From positions 5,084,001 through 5,148,000 of the forward strand of contig JAHWDD010000004.1 in the NCBI GenBank assembly GCA_023897205.1: a stretch of 64,000 nt of DNA, written 5' to 3'. Every line of letters begins with the position of its first letter. The first letter of the stretch is position 1. The DNA comes from Exophiala sp. HKRS030. Its lineage: Eukaryota > Ascomycota > Eurotiomycetes > Chaetothyriales > Herpotrichiellaceae. Position numbers and translations under genes: made by a program. This document shows positions 1 through 11,597 of this stretch, piece after piece. Below the pieces are notes generated by a model that saw nothing but the letters and a program-made list of their open reading frames with translations, made no database searches and was not told the origin of the DNA.

Positions 1-25
1 CACGGCGGAACCCCCTCTCAAACTC

Positions 26-1894
26 ATGGACCTGCCTCGTGTTCATGAGGAAGAAAATGCACACGGCAGGGAAGACATGACTACCTTGGCAGATGCCCTT
101 CGAGGGCATAAACCAAACCCTTGGGGTCCTGGATACCTTCGCCTGTATGGTATATGTGGGCTGCTCTACCTATGTTCGACAATGAATGGTGAATATGGAA
201 TTCCATCACAATAGCTGAAACTAAGGGCTCCAGGTTTTGACGGCCAATTGATGGGATCTATCAACGCCATGAAGAGTTTCACCGACTATTACAACCTCCC
301 GTCTGAAGGCAGCAGTGCAACTGGCATAGTCTTTGCCATCTTCCAGGTTGGCCAGATGGCTGGAGCTCTCTTCACCTGGGTGGCAGATTGGCGAGGCAGG
401 CGAGTTCCGATCTTCGGGGGATGTCTTCTCACCTGCGTGGGAGCAGTTATAACAGCCACTTCGCCGACACTGAGTGGATTCATCGGTGGCAGATTTCTTC
501 TTTCGTTTGGGGCCACCGTCGCCACAGTCGCCGCCCCAATGTATCTGATAGAAATTGTTCCGCCGCAATACCGGGGAACCATCGCGGGTCTGTACAACAC
601 GCTCTATTACCTCGGTGCCATCATCGCCACTTGTGCCGTATACGGCTCAAATCTCCATCTCCTCGACAAGGGAACTATAGCTTGGAGATTGTCATTGTGG
701 CTGCAGATGATCTGTCCAGGCACAGTCTGCTTGGGCGTGTTTTTCTGTCCCGAGTCACCAAGATGGTAAGTAACAGAACCATCGGCCCCCAAGATATGTG
801 TGAACACATTCGTACAAGTAATGTGATGGATGGGGACTGACACCTACCTGATCGTCCTACACTAGGTTGATCGGCGCTGAAGAATACGAGGAGGCTCGCC
901 GAATAATCATCGACCTCCACACCAATGGCAACCTTGATCACCCTCTCGTGGAACTGGAGATGAAGGAGATGGTGCAGTCCCTGGCAGAAGTCAACCCTCT
1001 GACCTGGCGTAATTTTCTGGACTTCCGGACCTTGTTCAACAGTCGATCACGTCGTTATCGTATGATGCTAAACATTTCGTTCAGCTGGTTTGGTCAATTC
1101 TCAGGCAACAACGTGGCGAGCTACTATCTCCCTTACCTCGTCGCCAACGTCGGCATTACAAGCACCAACACCCAACTCCTGCTCAACGTGGTCTACGCCG
1201 TCAGTGGCTGGATACCGGCCATGATTGGCGCACGGCTCCATGATGTGGTCGGACGTCGCAAGATGCTGATGGGTGTGACGCTTGGCATGTCCATCTGCCT
1301 TGCTATCACCGCTGGGACCGCCTCTGGATACGTCCACACGGGGAGCAGAATCAGTTCGTCGGCTTCGATCGCCTTCATCTACATCTTTGGCGCCATATTT
1401 GCTCTGGCCATGACATCCATGCAACCCATCTATCCGGCCGAAGTCCTGTCCAACGAAATGCGTGCCAAAGGAATGACAATATATCAACTGACGGCGGGAG
1501 TGGCAAGCTTTGTCAACACCTTTGCGGCGCCAGTCGCTCTGAAGAATGTAAGTCTTGCCCTATTTGATCTTACTTCTTTTCTCCTTCAACGTTTTCATGT
1601 ACCCTCTGGCCTCCGAGGTCCTCCATACCATGTTACCGCTATTTGGCTGTATGACTCACCCCAGATTCCCTATACCAGATCAAGTTTTGGTTCTACGCCT
1701 TCTTTGCCTTTTGGGATCTCTTTGAATTCTGTTTCATTTACCTCTTTTACGTCGAGACCAAAGGCCGCACACTGGAAGAGCTTGACGATATCTTTGAAGC
1801 GCGCAATCCACGAAAAGCGAGCATTGCGAAGATTCCGGTGAAGAGGATCCGAGTTTCGGAGCTGGATCACGGGAAGGTGGGTAACGAAGCCTGA
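26..1894 (+). CDS. MFS sugar transporter (sugar porter family, lactose-permease-like)
   Basis: Plasma-membrane sugar:proton symporter of the major facilitator superfamily. I read four exons: 26-188, 234-765, 866-1547 and 1679-1894. All junctions keep the frame with GT donors and AG acceptors. Family signatures are CSTMNGFDG in TM1, the loop motif DWRGRR, PESPRW at the end of the N-terminal half, DVVGRRK between TM8 and TM9, and VETKGRTLEEL after TM12. The total is about 530 residues, normal for the family. The ATG at 26 fits the KPNPWG...GYLRLY N-terminus of relatives, but the frame is open upstream to the window edge, so the true start may lie outside. The substrate cannot be fixed from sequence; lactose, cellobiose or another disaccharide is possible. 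Confidence 0.85.
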
Positions 1895-2002
1895 GCTCAT
1901 TTACCCAGAATGATCTTGGTTATAAATGGAATATATACCAAGTGTATTTTACCTGTATACAACGTCGATTGACCATGTCTTCTGGCGTTCGATTCCCGTA
2001 GG

Positions 2003-3113
2003 TTACCGCGTTCGTCCCCTCGAGGATTGTGGTATTGAACTTATCGAGTCGGGCCCTCCGTCAGCATACTGTGGTTCGAGAGAATTGGTGGTGAAAGTTG
2101 GAACGAGTGGCTGTCCGTACATATCTTGACTGGCGGCGAACCTGACTGTGTTGGACGTTTTCGACCGTTTGTGAAGGCAGAGGAACAATGCCAGGATGCC
2201 CAGTAGCATAACACCGAAACTGGCTCCCACCACCGCTGCCGTGATCTCGCCGACATGTGGTCCAAGCTCGGTCTCGTCCTGTTGGACCTGAGGAGCGGGC
2301 ATGGTCATTGTACTAGGACCTCCTCCACCTGCGTTGGGAAACGACATGCCGGTATAAGTTGTCGTTACCCAGGGCGGGTCGCTCTCTGTCTGACCGGGTG
2401 TGGTGAAACTTAATTGGACGTTGAACTGTTCCAACGTTCCGCAGGCATAGCTATTGATGCCCTGAAAGGAATAAGTGTATGTGTTGCACCTAGTGGAGGA
2501 AGCTGAGGAGTCCGTACTAGATTGCCTGCTTGTTAGTCTCTGTGTCCAACGACAGCTTCGCCATGCTTGAGGGTCTTCTTCTCCTTTGTGCTACAGTACC
2601 ATTTCAATATCATGTCATTCGATTGACACTCCTCGTCACAGTTTCCCTGGTCAACGTCGTCACCGTCGACGCATGCGATTTTGTAATTGCAAGAATCCAG
2701 GACAAGTTGTGTGGATGAGGTTGTGTGATAGCTCGCGCAACAACCCACCACGTCAAGTACATATTGATATCCACAGTACGACCCGCTGGGACAGGTGACT
2801 GGGTTTGCTGTGGGACCATTAGAACCAGTCGATTACTCCTGATACTCTTCGCGGAGCCTCATCACTTTGCGTTCATTCTGCAGTTCAATCGCAAAAGATG
2901 GCCTCTAAACTGACATTTATCTCCGCTGACATAACCACAGACCGACGTCAAACTGGTCTTTTCTATTATCTGTCGTTTATGAGGATGGTTTGGACTTGGC
3001 GTCGGGCGTGGTGGTGATGTGGTAGGCAGCGGCGCCACATTCTGGTGTTGGTGCCAGCTTTGAGGAAAATCAAAAGGAGTCTGAACCGGTAACCACGCAC
3101 CCGAAAGAGCCAT
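2003..3113 (-). CDS. Cysteine-rich single-pass membrane protein (hypothetical)
   Basis: Function unknown. The minus strand encodes an extracellular cysteine-rich region followed by one membrane helix (residues VGEITAAVVGASFGVMLLGI onward) and a basic cytoplasmic tail, a layout like fungal cell-surface sensor-type proteins. Exons with good splice sites join SVCGYVSGD to SNPVTCPSGSYCGYQYV and then, past an intron starting near 2558, to CNTYTYSFQGINSYACG. The CGYVxG...PVTCxxGxxC pattern recurs in many secreted ascomycete proteins of unknown role. The 5' end is unresolved. An ATG at 3113 opens the frame but gives no signal peptide. An ATG at 3239 starts a hydrophobic stretch (VFLSSVLATILSS) that looks like a signal peptide, but I could not find a convincing in-frame splice between them. 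Confidence 0.55.
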
Positions 3114-3639
3114 GACAGACACTCTTAAGGCTTACGAGGTGGTTGAGAAGGGCCCTGAATAGTGAACACTTGAAGAGAGTATTGTTGCAAGCACAGAGGA
3201 CAAAAAGACTTGAGGCACAGGTTTCGGTGCTGGTTTCATCACATATCTAACCTCAGCGTATGGAATTACCTTTGTTCAACGTCAGCTATTAGTACGGATA
3301 TCCCCCGTTATATGTGTGTGTCTCAGGCAGACATAAAACCAATCCTGGCACGGAGTAAGTACTTTTGAACTTTGGGGGCCGTCACGGTTGGAAATCGACC
3401 TTGATCTACAGGAATAACCAATAGCAGCACCACACGTGTACGGAGTAAGTGCAGGGGGCTGATCTTGATGAACTGGCTGCGCCTTGAGCTGTAACTTGGG
3501 TAAGTTTTATGCGAGATGAGGAGGCTTGTTAAGGCCCTCATCTTATGAAACTGCATGTTGAAATCAAGGGGAGCGGAAATGGAAAATGCCCCACGGGCTA
3601 CTGGAATTGTAACCGTTAAACAGGCGTACAGTAAAACGC

Positions 3640-3870
3640 GCCGCACGAGGTAAACTTCCCGATCAAGGAAGATATGACCTTATAAACTTTAACGCCTATT
3701 GAAATAGGCGCAAATACCGATAACTCGCCCCTAATGTTGCCTAAACTTTTAGCGACGTTATAGGCATCAACCCCTAAAGATTTGGGCCTTATTCTCTCTT
3801 TTATAGGTTTTCCAATATAAAATACAAGTGATATTTGCTAACTGAGAATAACTTCCATAGGTAGTATACC
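3640..3870. repeat. AT-rich relic with small hairpin
   Basis: The stretch from about 3640 to 3870 is AT-rich, stop-dense in all frames and rich in TA dinucleotides, like a RIP-mutated transposon remnant. It contains a perfect 8-bp inverted repeat, CGCCTATT at 3693-3700 and AATAGGCG at 3703-3710, with a 2-nt loop. No coding trace is recognisable. The surrounding 3114-4255 interval holds no other gene that I can see. It carries three exact copies of the 9-mer TACTCCGTA/TACGGAGTA, at 3439, 3951 and 4095. Confidence 0.35.
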
Positions 3871-4255
3871 CTGTAACCATCTCTCACGTCTATTCATCAT
3901 TGGCCTTTTCAGTATCTCGTGCATCAGAACGGAATAAAGTAAATCTATTGTACTCCGTAGGAGACATGTGAACGCGTTGTTACGTGAAACTCAGCCTCGG
4001 TCGTTCGGTACTGTCTGGCCCCTATCTGGGGGTGGACCGTTTTGTCCAAGTATGGCGGGCGTTTTCCCTATCCTACACATAGACCAATATACTGTACTCC
4101 GTACCTAGGTATCCGTGGGTACTCTTCTTTCCTCCACCAGTATTGGCATCGGCCAACAACCCTTTTTCCGATGTGTATCTAAGTACAAGTCGTCTTGGAG
4201 TCGCTGAAAGTCTAGCTAGGTTCATTCAACAGACCCTCCGGCACGCTGCTTTGCC

Positions 4256-6265
4256 ATGTATCGCAAACTCAACAGAGGTGGTGATCCTCCTCATGGCAGC
4301 AGCAGGAATACTATCACGCAGCCTCGATCCATCATGGCACGGGACACTCCCCCACGAATGTCAGGCCGGCTCGTCGATATTTGGACGGCGTTTACGATTG
4401 TGACGGTCCCCATGCTTGCATTCAGCGCCGTCCTCTTGGGCCTCGTCTACAAATACCGAGTCACGCATTCGACGACGGGGCAACTCGAGCGTCTGCGTCC
4501 CCCCGGGGCGACCGACGAAGACGGAGTCTACTACGTCAACCTGAGCGCCACGGTCCTGATTTTTATCTCGTCTTGGTCGAGCAGCGTCGGCCCATTGCTG
4601 TTGGGGTTCCTTATGACTCTGGCGTCGTACCCTCTGACTCGACACTACTGGCGGGAGATTCAAGACCAGAGACCGACCCTGCCCACCCCCTACCAGTTCG
4701 CCCTGTCGCTCAAATTCCTGGGTGGCGGGGGATGGGGCGCGCTGTACAGCTGGATGAGGTACCTGGTCAGGTGGAAACATCAACGTCAAATACAGTCGAG
4801 ACTGTTGACGGAAAGCGCCTTTGTGACCGTGATCGTCACGATACTAGGGTTAGTTGAGTGCCCCCTTCCCATGTACTTCAGCGAGAAAGGTATTGCATAT
4901 ATTGGAATTAGGTTTGTTTGTGGAAAACTGGGTTCTTTGAAACAAGGAAACGGGAATTTCCTCAGATGAAGCTGGCTGACCGAGTACCTTATTTCAAATA
5001 GAATCGTAGTCTTTCTGGCCGATACCTGGCTCCATATCACAACGTCCACGGTCTCTTTCGTGAACACGAGTCCAGCAGCTGGGACGACAAACTACAGCCT
5101 GACTCTGGTCCCGGGTTGCCTGACTACCAACAACTCTATGGCTAGCCGCGGAACCCAGTGCAACCTCATTCAATCCAGCACAGGTGAATTTCTGTTCGAC
5201 CCGACCCAATCGCTCACTGTGCTCAACAACGTCTCGGACAGCATCGCGGTGCACAGCAACGGTCCCGATGAGAGGTACACCTACTTGGGGATTCCTCAGT
5301 CCGGCGGCAGTTCCGTAACAAGTCACGACTACACCGCAACAACGTTCGGGATGAGGACGGAATGCAAGCCGGCCTCCAAGGCGTGCAATTTGAATCATAA
5401 CTCGGGCGCATCGACGCCGTTCCGATGTACTGATGCGTTTGCCGGCGACCTCGAAGTCGACAAGTGGCTCGAATCATACTTTTCCGACTCCACGATGGCC
5501 TCGAACGACACCAGTCTCGGTGTCAAGAACCCTTATCACTACGCCGTGGCGGCCGAATTCCAAGCGGCCGGCAACTCCAAGCTGTCAGACTCTGACGAAG
5601 TCATCACCCCGGTCCACGGAGGCTTGGCCTTCTTGCTCTCGTGCAGCATATGGATGTTTGACGTCGAGTACGACTCGATCAACGGCACCATCACCCGCTT
5701 CGTCACCACCCCGAGCAACGACTCGGTCGCGACGATATGGCAGGTCCCCATCTGGCCCACGGGGGTCGCGGCCTCCAACCTCCAGACGGCCGCGCTCATC
5801 GCCGTCTCGACCGCGACGTCCGCACAGGATCTCGCGGACCAGTACGCCGTGGCGTACAGCAAGGCCGCGTTGGGCGTGGGCGCACAGTCGGTCCAGCTTT
5901 CACCGGCCGTGGCGGCCCAGGAACGCTCTTCGTTACTCGTGACTCGACTGCCGATGGCGCCACTGTTTTGTCTCCTCGCCGCGAACCTGGCCTTTGTGGT
6001 CCTGGGGATCGTGCTGACGTGCGTGGCACTGTCGACCTCCTCGGGAGGCGACGGTGACGTGGTGCGCGACGTGCAGGCGCGCCTGAGCACCGCAGGTCTG
6101 GTGGCAGATCGGTTCGAGCGTGGGAGGGCGGCTGCCCCGGCGGCAGGCATAGAGGACCTGTTCAAGGAGCATGGCGGACAAGCGGATACAGTGGTGGCCA
6201 TCGAACGTACCGCGGCCGGTGGTTTTGCTTACAGAGAATGGTCAAAGATCACGGATCACATATAG
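4256..6265 (+). CDS. Large hypothetical membrane protein
   Basis: Unknown function; I recognise no catalytic domain. Two exons, 4256-4848 and 5002-6265, join in frame (TILG / IVVFLADTW) across a GTTAGT...ATAG intron, giving about 618 residues. Hydrophobic segments sit near residues 45-65 (TIVTVPMLAFSAVLLGLVY), 100-130, about 185-225 and about 535-560 (PLFCLLAANLAFVVLGIVL). Between the last two lies a long region rich in NxS/T sites, consistent with an extracytoplasmic loop. The layout matches a recurrent class of ascomycete membrane proteins of unknown role. The start could also be the second ATG at 4334 (MARDTPPRMSGRLVD). The second exon is notably rich in G/C at third positions compared with flanking DNA. 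Confidence 0.65.
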
Positions 6266-6484
6266 AACAGTAAAATCATTGAAACAATTTCTTGAAACGA
6301 CCTTGTCGATAGAGTGCTATATCAACGAAAACTTGCTGCTTAACAGCGGAGACACCCTTCCCGTCAATTTCTTTGCCAACTTCTAGGGAAATAAACACAG
6401 GTAGAACGACGTATAAGTGCCCAGCTTCTGTCCATTGGTGCCCACCTCTCCACTCTCTTCCCAATATTGCAGCAAACCACCATC

Positions 6485-7442
6485 CTAGACACAAAGGAAT
6501 AACCGCTTCCTGGTCAAACCGGCTTCGACAATCGTGAGATCTCCTCCGTCGGGTTTCGGCTCAATCTCGTCTGAACAATGATCTTCATTCTCGTGGCTGT
6601 TGTGGTGGCAGTGAACCTTGCAGGTACGCTCTATGACGGCCTTCCACATTATCAATGTCGACCTTGACATCTGTGCTGGCGCTCTCTGCTTCGACGCTGC
6701 TGTCGATGTGCTACCCATCTGATATCTTGATTCCTTTGACTTCTTGGGACGATCCGACATGGACGAATATGTCTTTCTGACTTGAAAACGCCTCGGTCCA
6801 CCCATGCTGTAAACGTTGTCAGTGGCTCTACTAAAGCCGTACATTCCATCTGTGTCATCGTCATCCGGCTCTTTCCTCTTCCGTAATGATGTGCTTCTTG
6901 AGGTGTAATTATCATTCGTCATATCACGGTTGTCCTCACTGTCATCATACTTAAGTTAGAGTTCTCTTTGCAAGTAGAAAGGGGTAAATTAACCTCGGTC
7001 TTTCTTCTTCCAGAGTTAACACTGTCCATAGGTTCAACATATGCGTGCAACCTTTTGCGATGTAAATACATTGTTCTCGACGAAGTCCTCGGGTTGTATG
7101 TAAGTCATTTATGGCTTCTTTGCATCTACGCAAGGAAATAACTGCATCTTTCCCGGCAGACTTTTTGTCATCGATGATAATGTTCTGAAAACTAGTCAAC
7201 CATACAGCGTTTAGAATCTGGCGGCAATGATAATAAAAGGTTCCACATTACCTGCTTCGCGTGAAAACCACATGCCTCGCTTCTTTGGAAATCTTCATCT
7301 TGATATTGCCTATCGCATGCACGGGACCTATGAGGATCTCGAACATGGCATGAATAGGGAAAACTTGTCTCGAGCTCTGCTTCTCGATTCTGGTCGACGT
7401 GATTCTCATCACTTTTCTGCGCACTGCTTCCCTGGCCAACAC
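6485..7442 (-). CDS. Hypothetical locus, probably multi-exon or decayed
   Basis: Three consecutive open segments on the minus strand (7442-7248, 7199-6951, 6922-6485) read like coding sequence but not in one frame. They include a charged segment with KRKEPDDDDTDG and RPKKSKESRYQ, typical of a disordered nuclear-type region. The junction between the second and third segments has a plausible donor and acceptor, but the phases do not fit, so either the exon model is wrong or the gene is damaged. No domain is recognised. It may be the 3' part of the locus at 7670-8331. Treat as provisional. Confidence 0.3.
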
Positions 7443-7669
7443 TTGTAGACTGATTGCCGTGGTGTAGGGTCTTTTTGTTTGAGTTAGTAATAATTCCTAG
7501 GTGTTGAACATACTGAGAAAAAAAGAAGTGTGCACGCCATCGCGGGGGCCGAGCCCCTGAAAATAGAAAGCCTCGGGTGAACGCCTCCTACTCGTCGCTT
7601 AACCACTCCAAAGTTTGAATCTCATAGTGACAGTTTCGTCATTCTGACAATGTCAATGTAGGATGATTC

Positions 7670-8331
7670 TCAGTTTTCCATTCCCACGGTATATGATGCG
7701 AGCAGATTGAAACCATTGAGGTCCGAGGAGGATGGACAAAGCCCGATCTCGGCGACGAGGTGGAGAGTCATCAACACCAGTCCGTAGGCTCCGAGGGCTT
7801 GCTCATCGGTGGGCGCTTTCAAAATGACACGGTATCTTGCGAAGCACTTAGGGGTCATCCAAAGCTTGTTACGTACCTCGTTAACCCCCACAAAATCGCA
7901 TTTCATTGACCTGCCGAGAGAAAGCTGCATTGTGGTGCGAATGTCCTCATAAAAGAGAAAAAAATGACTGGCCTCATGCACATCGACCTCTTCTAGCGGG
8001 TGAAACGTCAAATGGAAGAAATCAATAGGATACCAAGAGTCGTACCAATCCAGAATCCTACGGCCATACTCAGATATACTGAGAGAAATGAGAATGTGTA
8101 GTACCTTATTTTGCTCGTCACTCCAATTGCTGATGAAGCCAGTGTTATTTCCATGGCGGACAGATTCAGGGATACTGTCATGCGGTCCTGGTTTGAAAGG
8201 GAGTTTGGACGCAGTTCATCTATTATGAACGTATTCTGTTTGAGAGGGCCAGTATGAGGAAGCCAAGGAATATCCAGAAAAATAGGCCTTGGGATTCGTG
8301 GCTCTAAGGCTTTGGTCCTAGTCCTAGCCAA
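7670..8331 (-). CDS. Hypothetical protein, unresolved splicing
   Basis: Two minus-strand segments belong together. The first (8331 to about 8115) has FLDIPWLPHTG and IIDELRPNSLSNQDR. The second (about 8070-7670) reads YGRRILDWYDSWYPIDFF, then HEASHFFLFYEDIRT and ends GLCPSSSDLNGFNLL. They join in phase only with a weak GTGACG donor and TGAG acceptor (about 53 nt). A strong-looking GTACTA...CTCAG pair would remove just 26 nt, too short for a normal fungal intron. The protein would have about 200 residues. No family is recognised. Decay of the gene is an alternative explanation. Confidence 0.35.
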
Positions 8332-9339
8332 GGGCTTTGTCGGAAAGAATACACCTCAAAAGTGAGCCTAAAAGCTCCCTTGCAACTGATATGAGTGGAT
8401 ATAAGAGAATCCCGGGATAATAGATAGTCCTTGGGGATGTGGATATTTCTGGATACAGTCCTGAGATACAGTCCTCAAATATAAAAAAAGTCCCTTTTTT
8501 GGTCTATGAAATGGTTCGGAGACACCTGGACGACGGGTCAGCGGTGTCTGAACGAAGAGTGGAAAGATCCTGTCAGGACTGGACGATTCGTGTCGGTACC
8601 ACGCAAAGAAAAGTAAACAATAACCAGTGCAAGCCTCGGATATACCAAAATATACAGGCTTTCAGCAACCAGAACTTCAGGAGTGCTTTGTTTCGGGTAG
8701 CAGTAGAGTGGCAAGGCTGGGAATATGGCCCTACTTATACTGGCACATTTGTTGTTCGCAAATGCTTGTAATGCAATAATCATTGAGTTCTCGGGGCAGG
8801 AAGTACCATGCACTGTATTTTCACCGCTTCATCTCGTGAAGAGTCCTCGGGGCAGGAAATACCATGCATTTTCACCGGTCCATCTTGCGAGGCTGTATCA
8901 CACTCATGGTACATCCAGCATCACGTGATCGAAAAGGTTCACCACAAGCGCCACGCATGACAAAAGGTCTGTTAAATCATGCAAGTCAGCCTTGTTAGCC
9001 TCCTCTGCCTTCTGCAAGCGAGAATACGCAGAAGTGCCCAAAGGGCAGCCACTACTGAAGGCTGACTTGCAGTTCTCATTCGGTGGCGGCATTTGGGCTG
9101 GGTAATTTGGAGTTGCAACCGTTCGACATAATGAAATACCGACCGTGGCATCGAACCCCATACATAGCGTACCGCCCGCTAGGCCTCGATCGAGTTTTGG
9201 TCTTGCAGTTGCGGATGGTGTTGTGATAGCTCTAGGACTCACTTGCTTCAAATCCTGCTTGTACTTGTACTTGGAAAGCATGTCAAAGGTAAGGTAAAAT
9301 GAATGATATCCTGTGCATTATCATAATCGATGACGTTGA
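8332..9339. other. Intergenic region without recognisable gene
   Basis: No convincing coding sequence on either strand. The notable content is the imperfect direct repeat annotated separately at 8791-8890. The short open frames here show no domain, splice pattern or codon bias that would support a gene. Confidence 0.5.
8791..8890. repeat. Imperfect direct repeat, two copies
   Basis: Two copies of a roughly 45-bp unit start at 8791 and 8847, a period of 56 bp. Both begin TCGGGGCAGGAA and share TACCATGCA and TTTTCACCG, followed by a similar CATCT-CG tail. The second copy is shortened by a few bases in the middle. The repeat is not coding in any supported gene. Confidence 0.6.
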
Positions 9340-11322
9340 ATGAGTAGAGCCATACCACTGCCAAATTTGACAACCTCGAGTGAAAACAGAAGCAATTACA
9401 TGCTGTCAACCATGGACAAAGCCCCCCTGCACCAAGAAAAAGCTATCTTAGATGATCATTATGCCATCCGGCCCACCACAGTGGTAGCACCTGAAGGTCC
9501 TTGGGGCGATGTCAGAAAAGACATCGAAGAGTTGTACCTTGTTCAAAACCTCTCCCTCCCTGAGGTGATGGAGGAAATGGAGAACCGTGGCTTTACGGCG
9601 ACGTAAGGGTTATCCGTCTCGCCTACCTAACCTGACACACTGACTCTTCAGCGAACGAATGTACAAGGCCAGACTGAAAAGATGGAACATTGGAAAGAAC
9701 GCCACGCGGGCAGACTGGCTCGTCTTCATGCAGTCTTACCAAGAAAGACTGGAAGCCGGCATGAATGATACCTTCATGCTCATACACAATAAAATCCGCA
9801 GGATACAGGAACTCAGACGATATCTGAGAGCCCATCGCGAAGACGAGGATGCCTTTGTCGCGGAGGCCATGGCTTCAGAGATCCCGATACCTGGATACAT
9901 GCACCTCTGTCATGCAGACGGCAGTCTAGCAGAAACGGCACCAAGTACCAGTCTAGGGCCTGCGACGTATGAAGGACCCCTGCTGACAAACACGTAGGTC
10001 CCAAAACATATCGCTCGCCTAGTCTGACGCAAAACGAGGATCCTTTGAACCCAGCATTTACTGAGTCGTACGAGATGACTGCGCCGGATCAACAGTGGCG
10101 CGAGGTTCCAGACTTGGACATGAGCGGTCCCAGGCCGGCAAGTCGAACAGAAGAATCTTTCTCGAGGCCTCCAGCCAACGACCATAGTCGATTGAGACTG
10201 AGCGGTCCGCCCGAAAATCAAGTTGAATTTAGGCATGGATGTAATATTGGAGAGAGCGAACAGCAACTGGCAGGTGGGAGTGCAGCGATTGTGTCTACCC
10301 AACCCTCGGCGGTCAAGTATGACGGACCAGCGACCATAAGTGAGCAAGCAGACCGTCCAACAACTTACGATTCAGCCTGTATGCTGGCGTGTATGTTTCA
10401 TGCAGCCGGCAGAAGGGAGATGGGACGTCAAGGCCTCAGGCAAACAGTAATGTTGTTTCGGCAAATGTGTCTGGTGAAAAGTCCGTTTGTCCTCACTTGT
10501 GCTAGCACAATGCTGACTTGGATGATCGTGCACGCCGAGGGAAGCATCGCGGGGATGGTCATGAGTGCGTGTTGGGAAACCGCGAAAGATGCCCTGGGGA
10601 ACCAAGATCCAATAAGTACCTTGCTAGCATGGATGATAGCTGCTACTGGCGGCATTGAGAAGATGAGAGCATGTACCGTCAACACTGAGACTCTGCGGCA
10701 TGTATGGCAGACTTTCCAACACCGCTTAGGAGCAGAACATCCACACACAATTGTGGCCCTATATTGTCTGAGTTTCCAGCTGATCCTTGCCGACAAGCTC
10801 TTTGCCGAAGCAGAAGAACATCTTCAGAGGTTATCCCTCATTTCGACCAAGATCCTTGGGTTGGCTCACTTGCAGACCATCAACGTTCTCGCCACGCTAA
10901 GCAGAGCTCAAGGTCGTCAGAAGAAGTTTTTGCTGGCCTTGGAGACGATTGACCAAAGTCTTGCAGCGGCAGTGGCACCTTTGGGGGAATACCATCCACT
11001 TCGATTGGAGCTGCTCATTCGAAAAGCCCTCATTCTTCGGAAACTCAACCGCCTTGACGAGACCGAGAGACTATACTGGTTGGTGACCGAAGCCCGGGCA
11101 GAAACACTCGGAATGCACCATAGGGCTACTATGGCGGCCCATGAAAGCTTGGTGTCCGTCCTCCAGAACAATGGTACATGGGAGGACAAGAAGGTCAAGT
11201 CAAAAAGACTTTTGATCCATCCGCAATTGAAGGTCTCCGAATCTGAGAATTGGTGGAGGCGCTCCGTTGAGGCCAACAGACCTCACAATGACCATGACAA
11301 TGGCTCGAGCGATGAGGAATAG
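9340..11322 (+). CDS. Clr5-domain protein with TPR-like C-terminal region
   Basis: Three exons, 9340-9602, 9652-9966 and 10023-11322, join in frame. The third junction uses GTATGA...CCTAG with a CTGAC branch site. Residues about 45-110 form a Clr5 domain: a W, then IEELYLVQNLSLPEVMEEM, then ERMYKARLKRWNIGKN, a helix-turn-helix-like fold named after fission yeast Clr5 and presumed to bind DNA or chromatin. A low-complexity linker follows. The C-terminal half (from about residue 320) contains repeated helical units of the kinesin-light-chain/TPR type (LGAEHPHTIVALYCLS, LGLAHLQTINVLATL, LGMHHRATMAAHESL). The product is probably nuclear. An alternative start is the ATG at 9412. The specific role is unknown; such proteins are numerous in filamentous ascomycetes. 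Confidence 0.8.
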
Positions 11323-11597
11323 GTACGGGATGTGAGGTTTCGACAAGTTCAATATTGTGTAGATATATCTTTTCATTATAGGTGGGCGTATTACCTATCG
11401 CCATTGTTTAGGGGTTTCAGGGTTGGTGTCCTCTGTATTACCGATATATCAGTAATGATGATGATCTCATGGGCGCAGACGCGTCTTGGCCATGATTCAA
11501 ATCAATCAATTAATTAATTCATTCATGCGCACACCCGCGTCTGTGCCTCCGCGTCTCCAGTTAACACAACAAGATGCTACAGGGAGCCTAAATAACG

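Noticed and set aside
5539..6201. 220-codon minus-strand frame inside the large membrane-protein gene
   Set aside because: Antisense shadow of GC-rich coding sequence; the plus-strand frame has membrane helices and glycosylation sites.
9995..10022. 29-nt intron GTAGGT...CCTAG in the Clr5 gene
   Set aside because: Too short; the upstream GTATGA donor at 9967 gives a normal 56-nt intron with a CTGAC branch site and the same frame.
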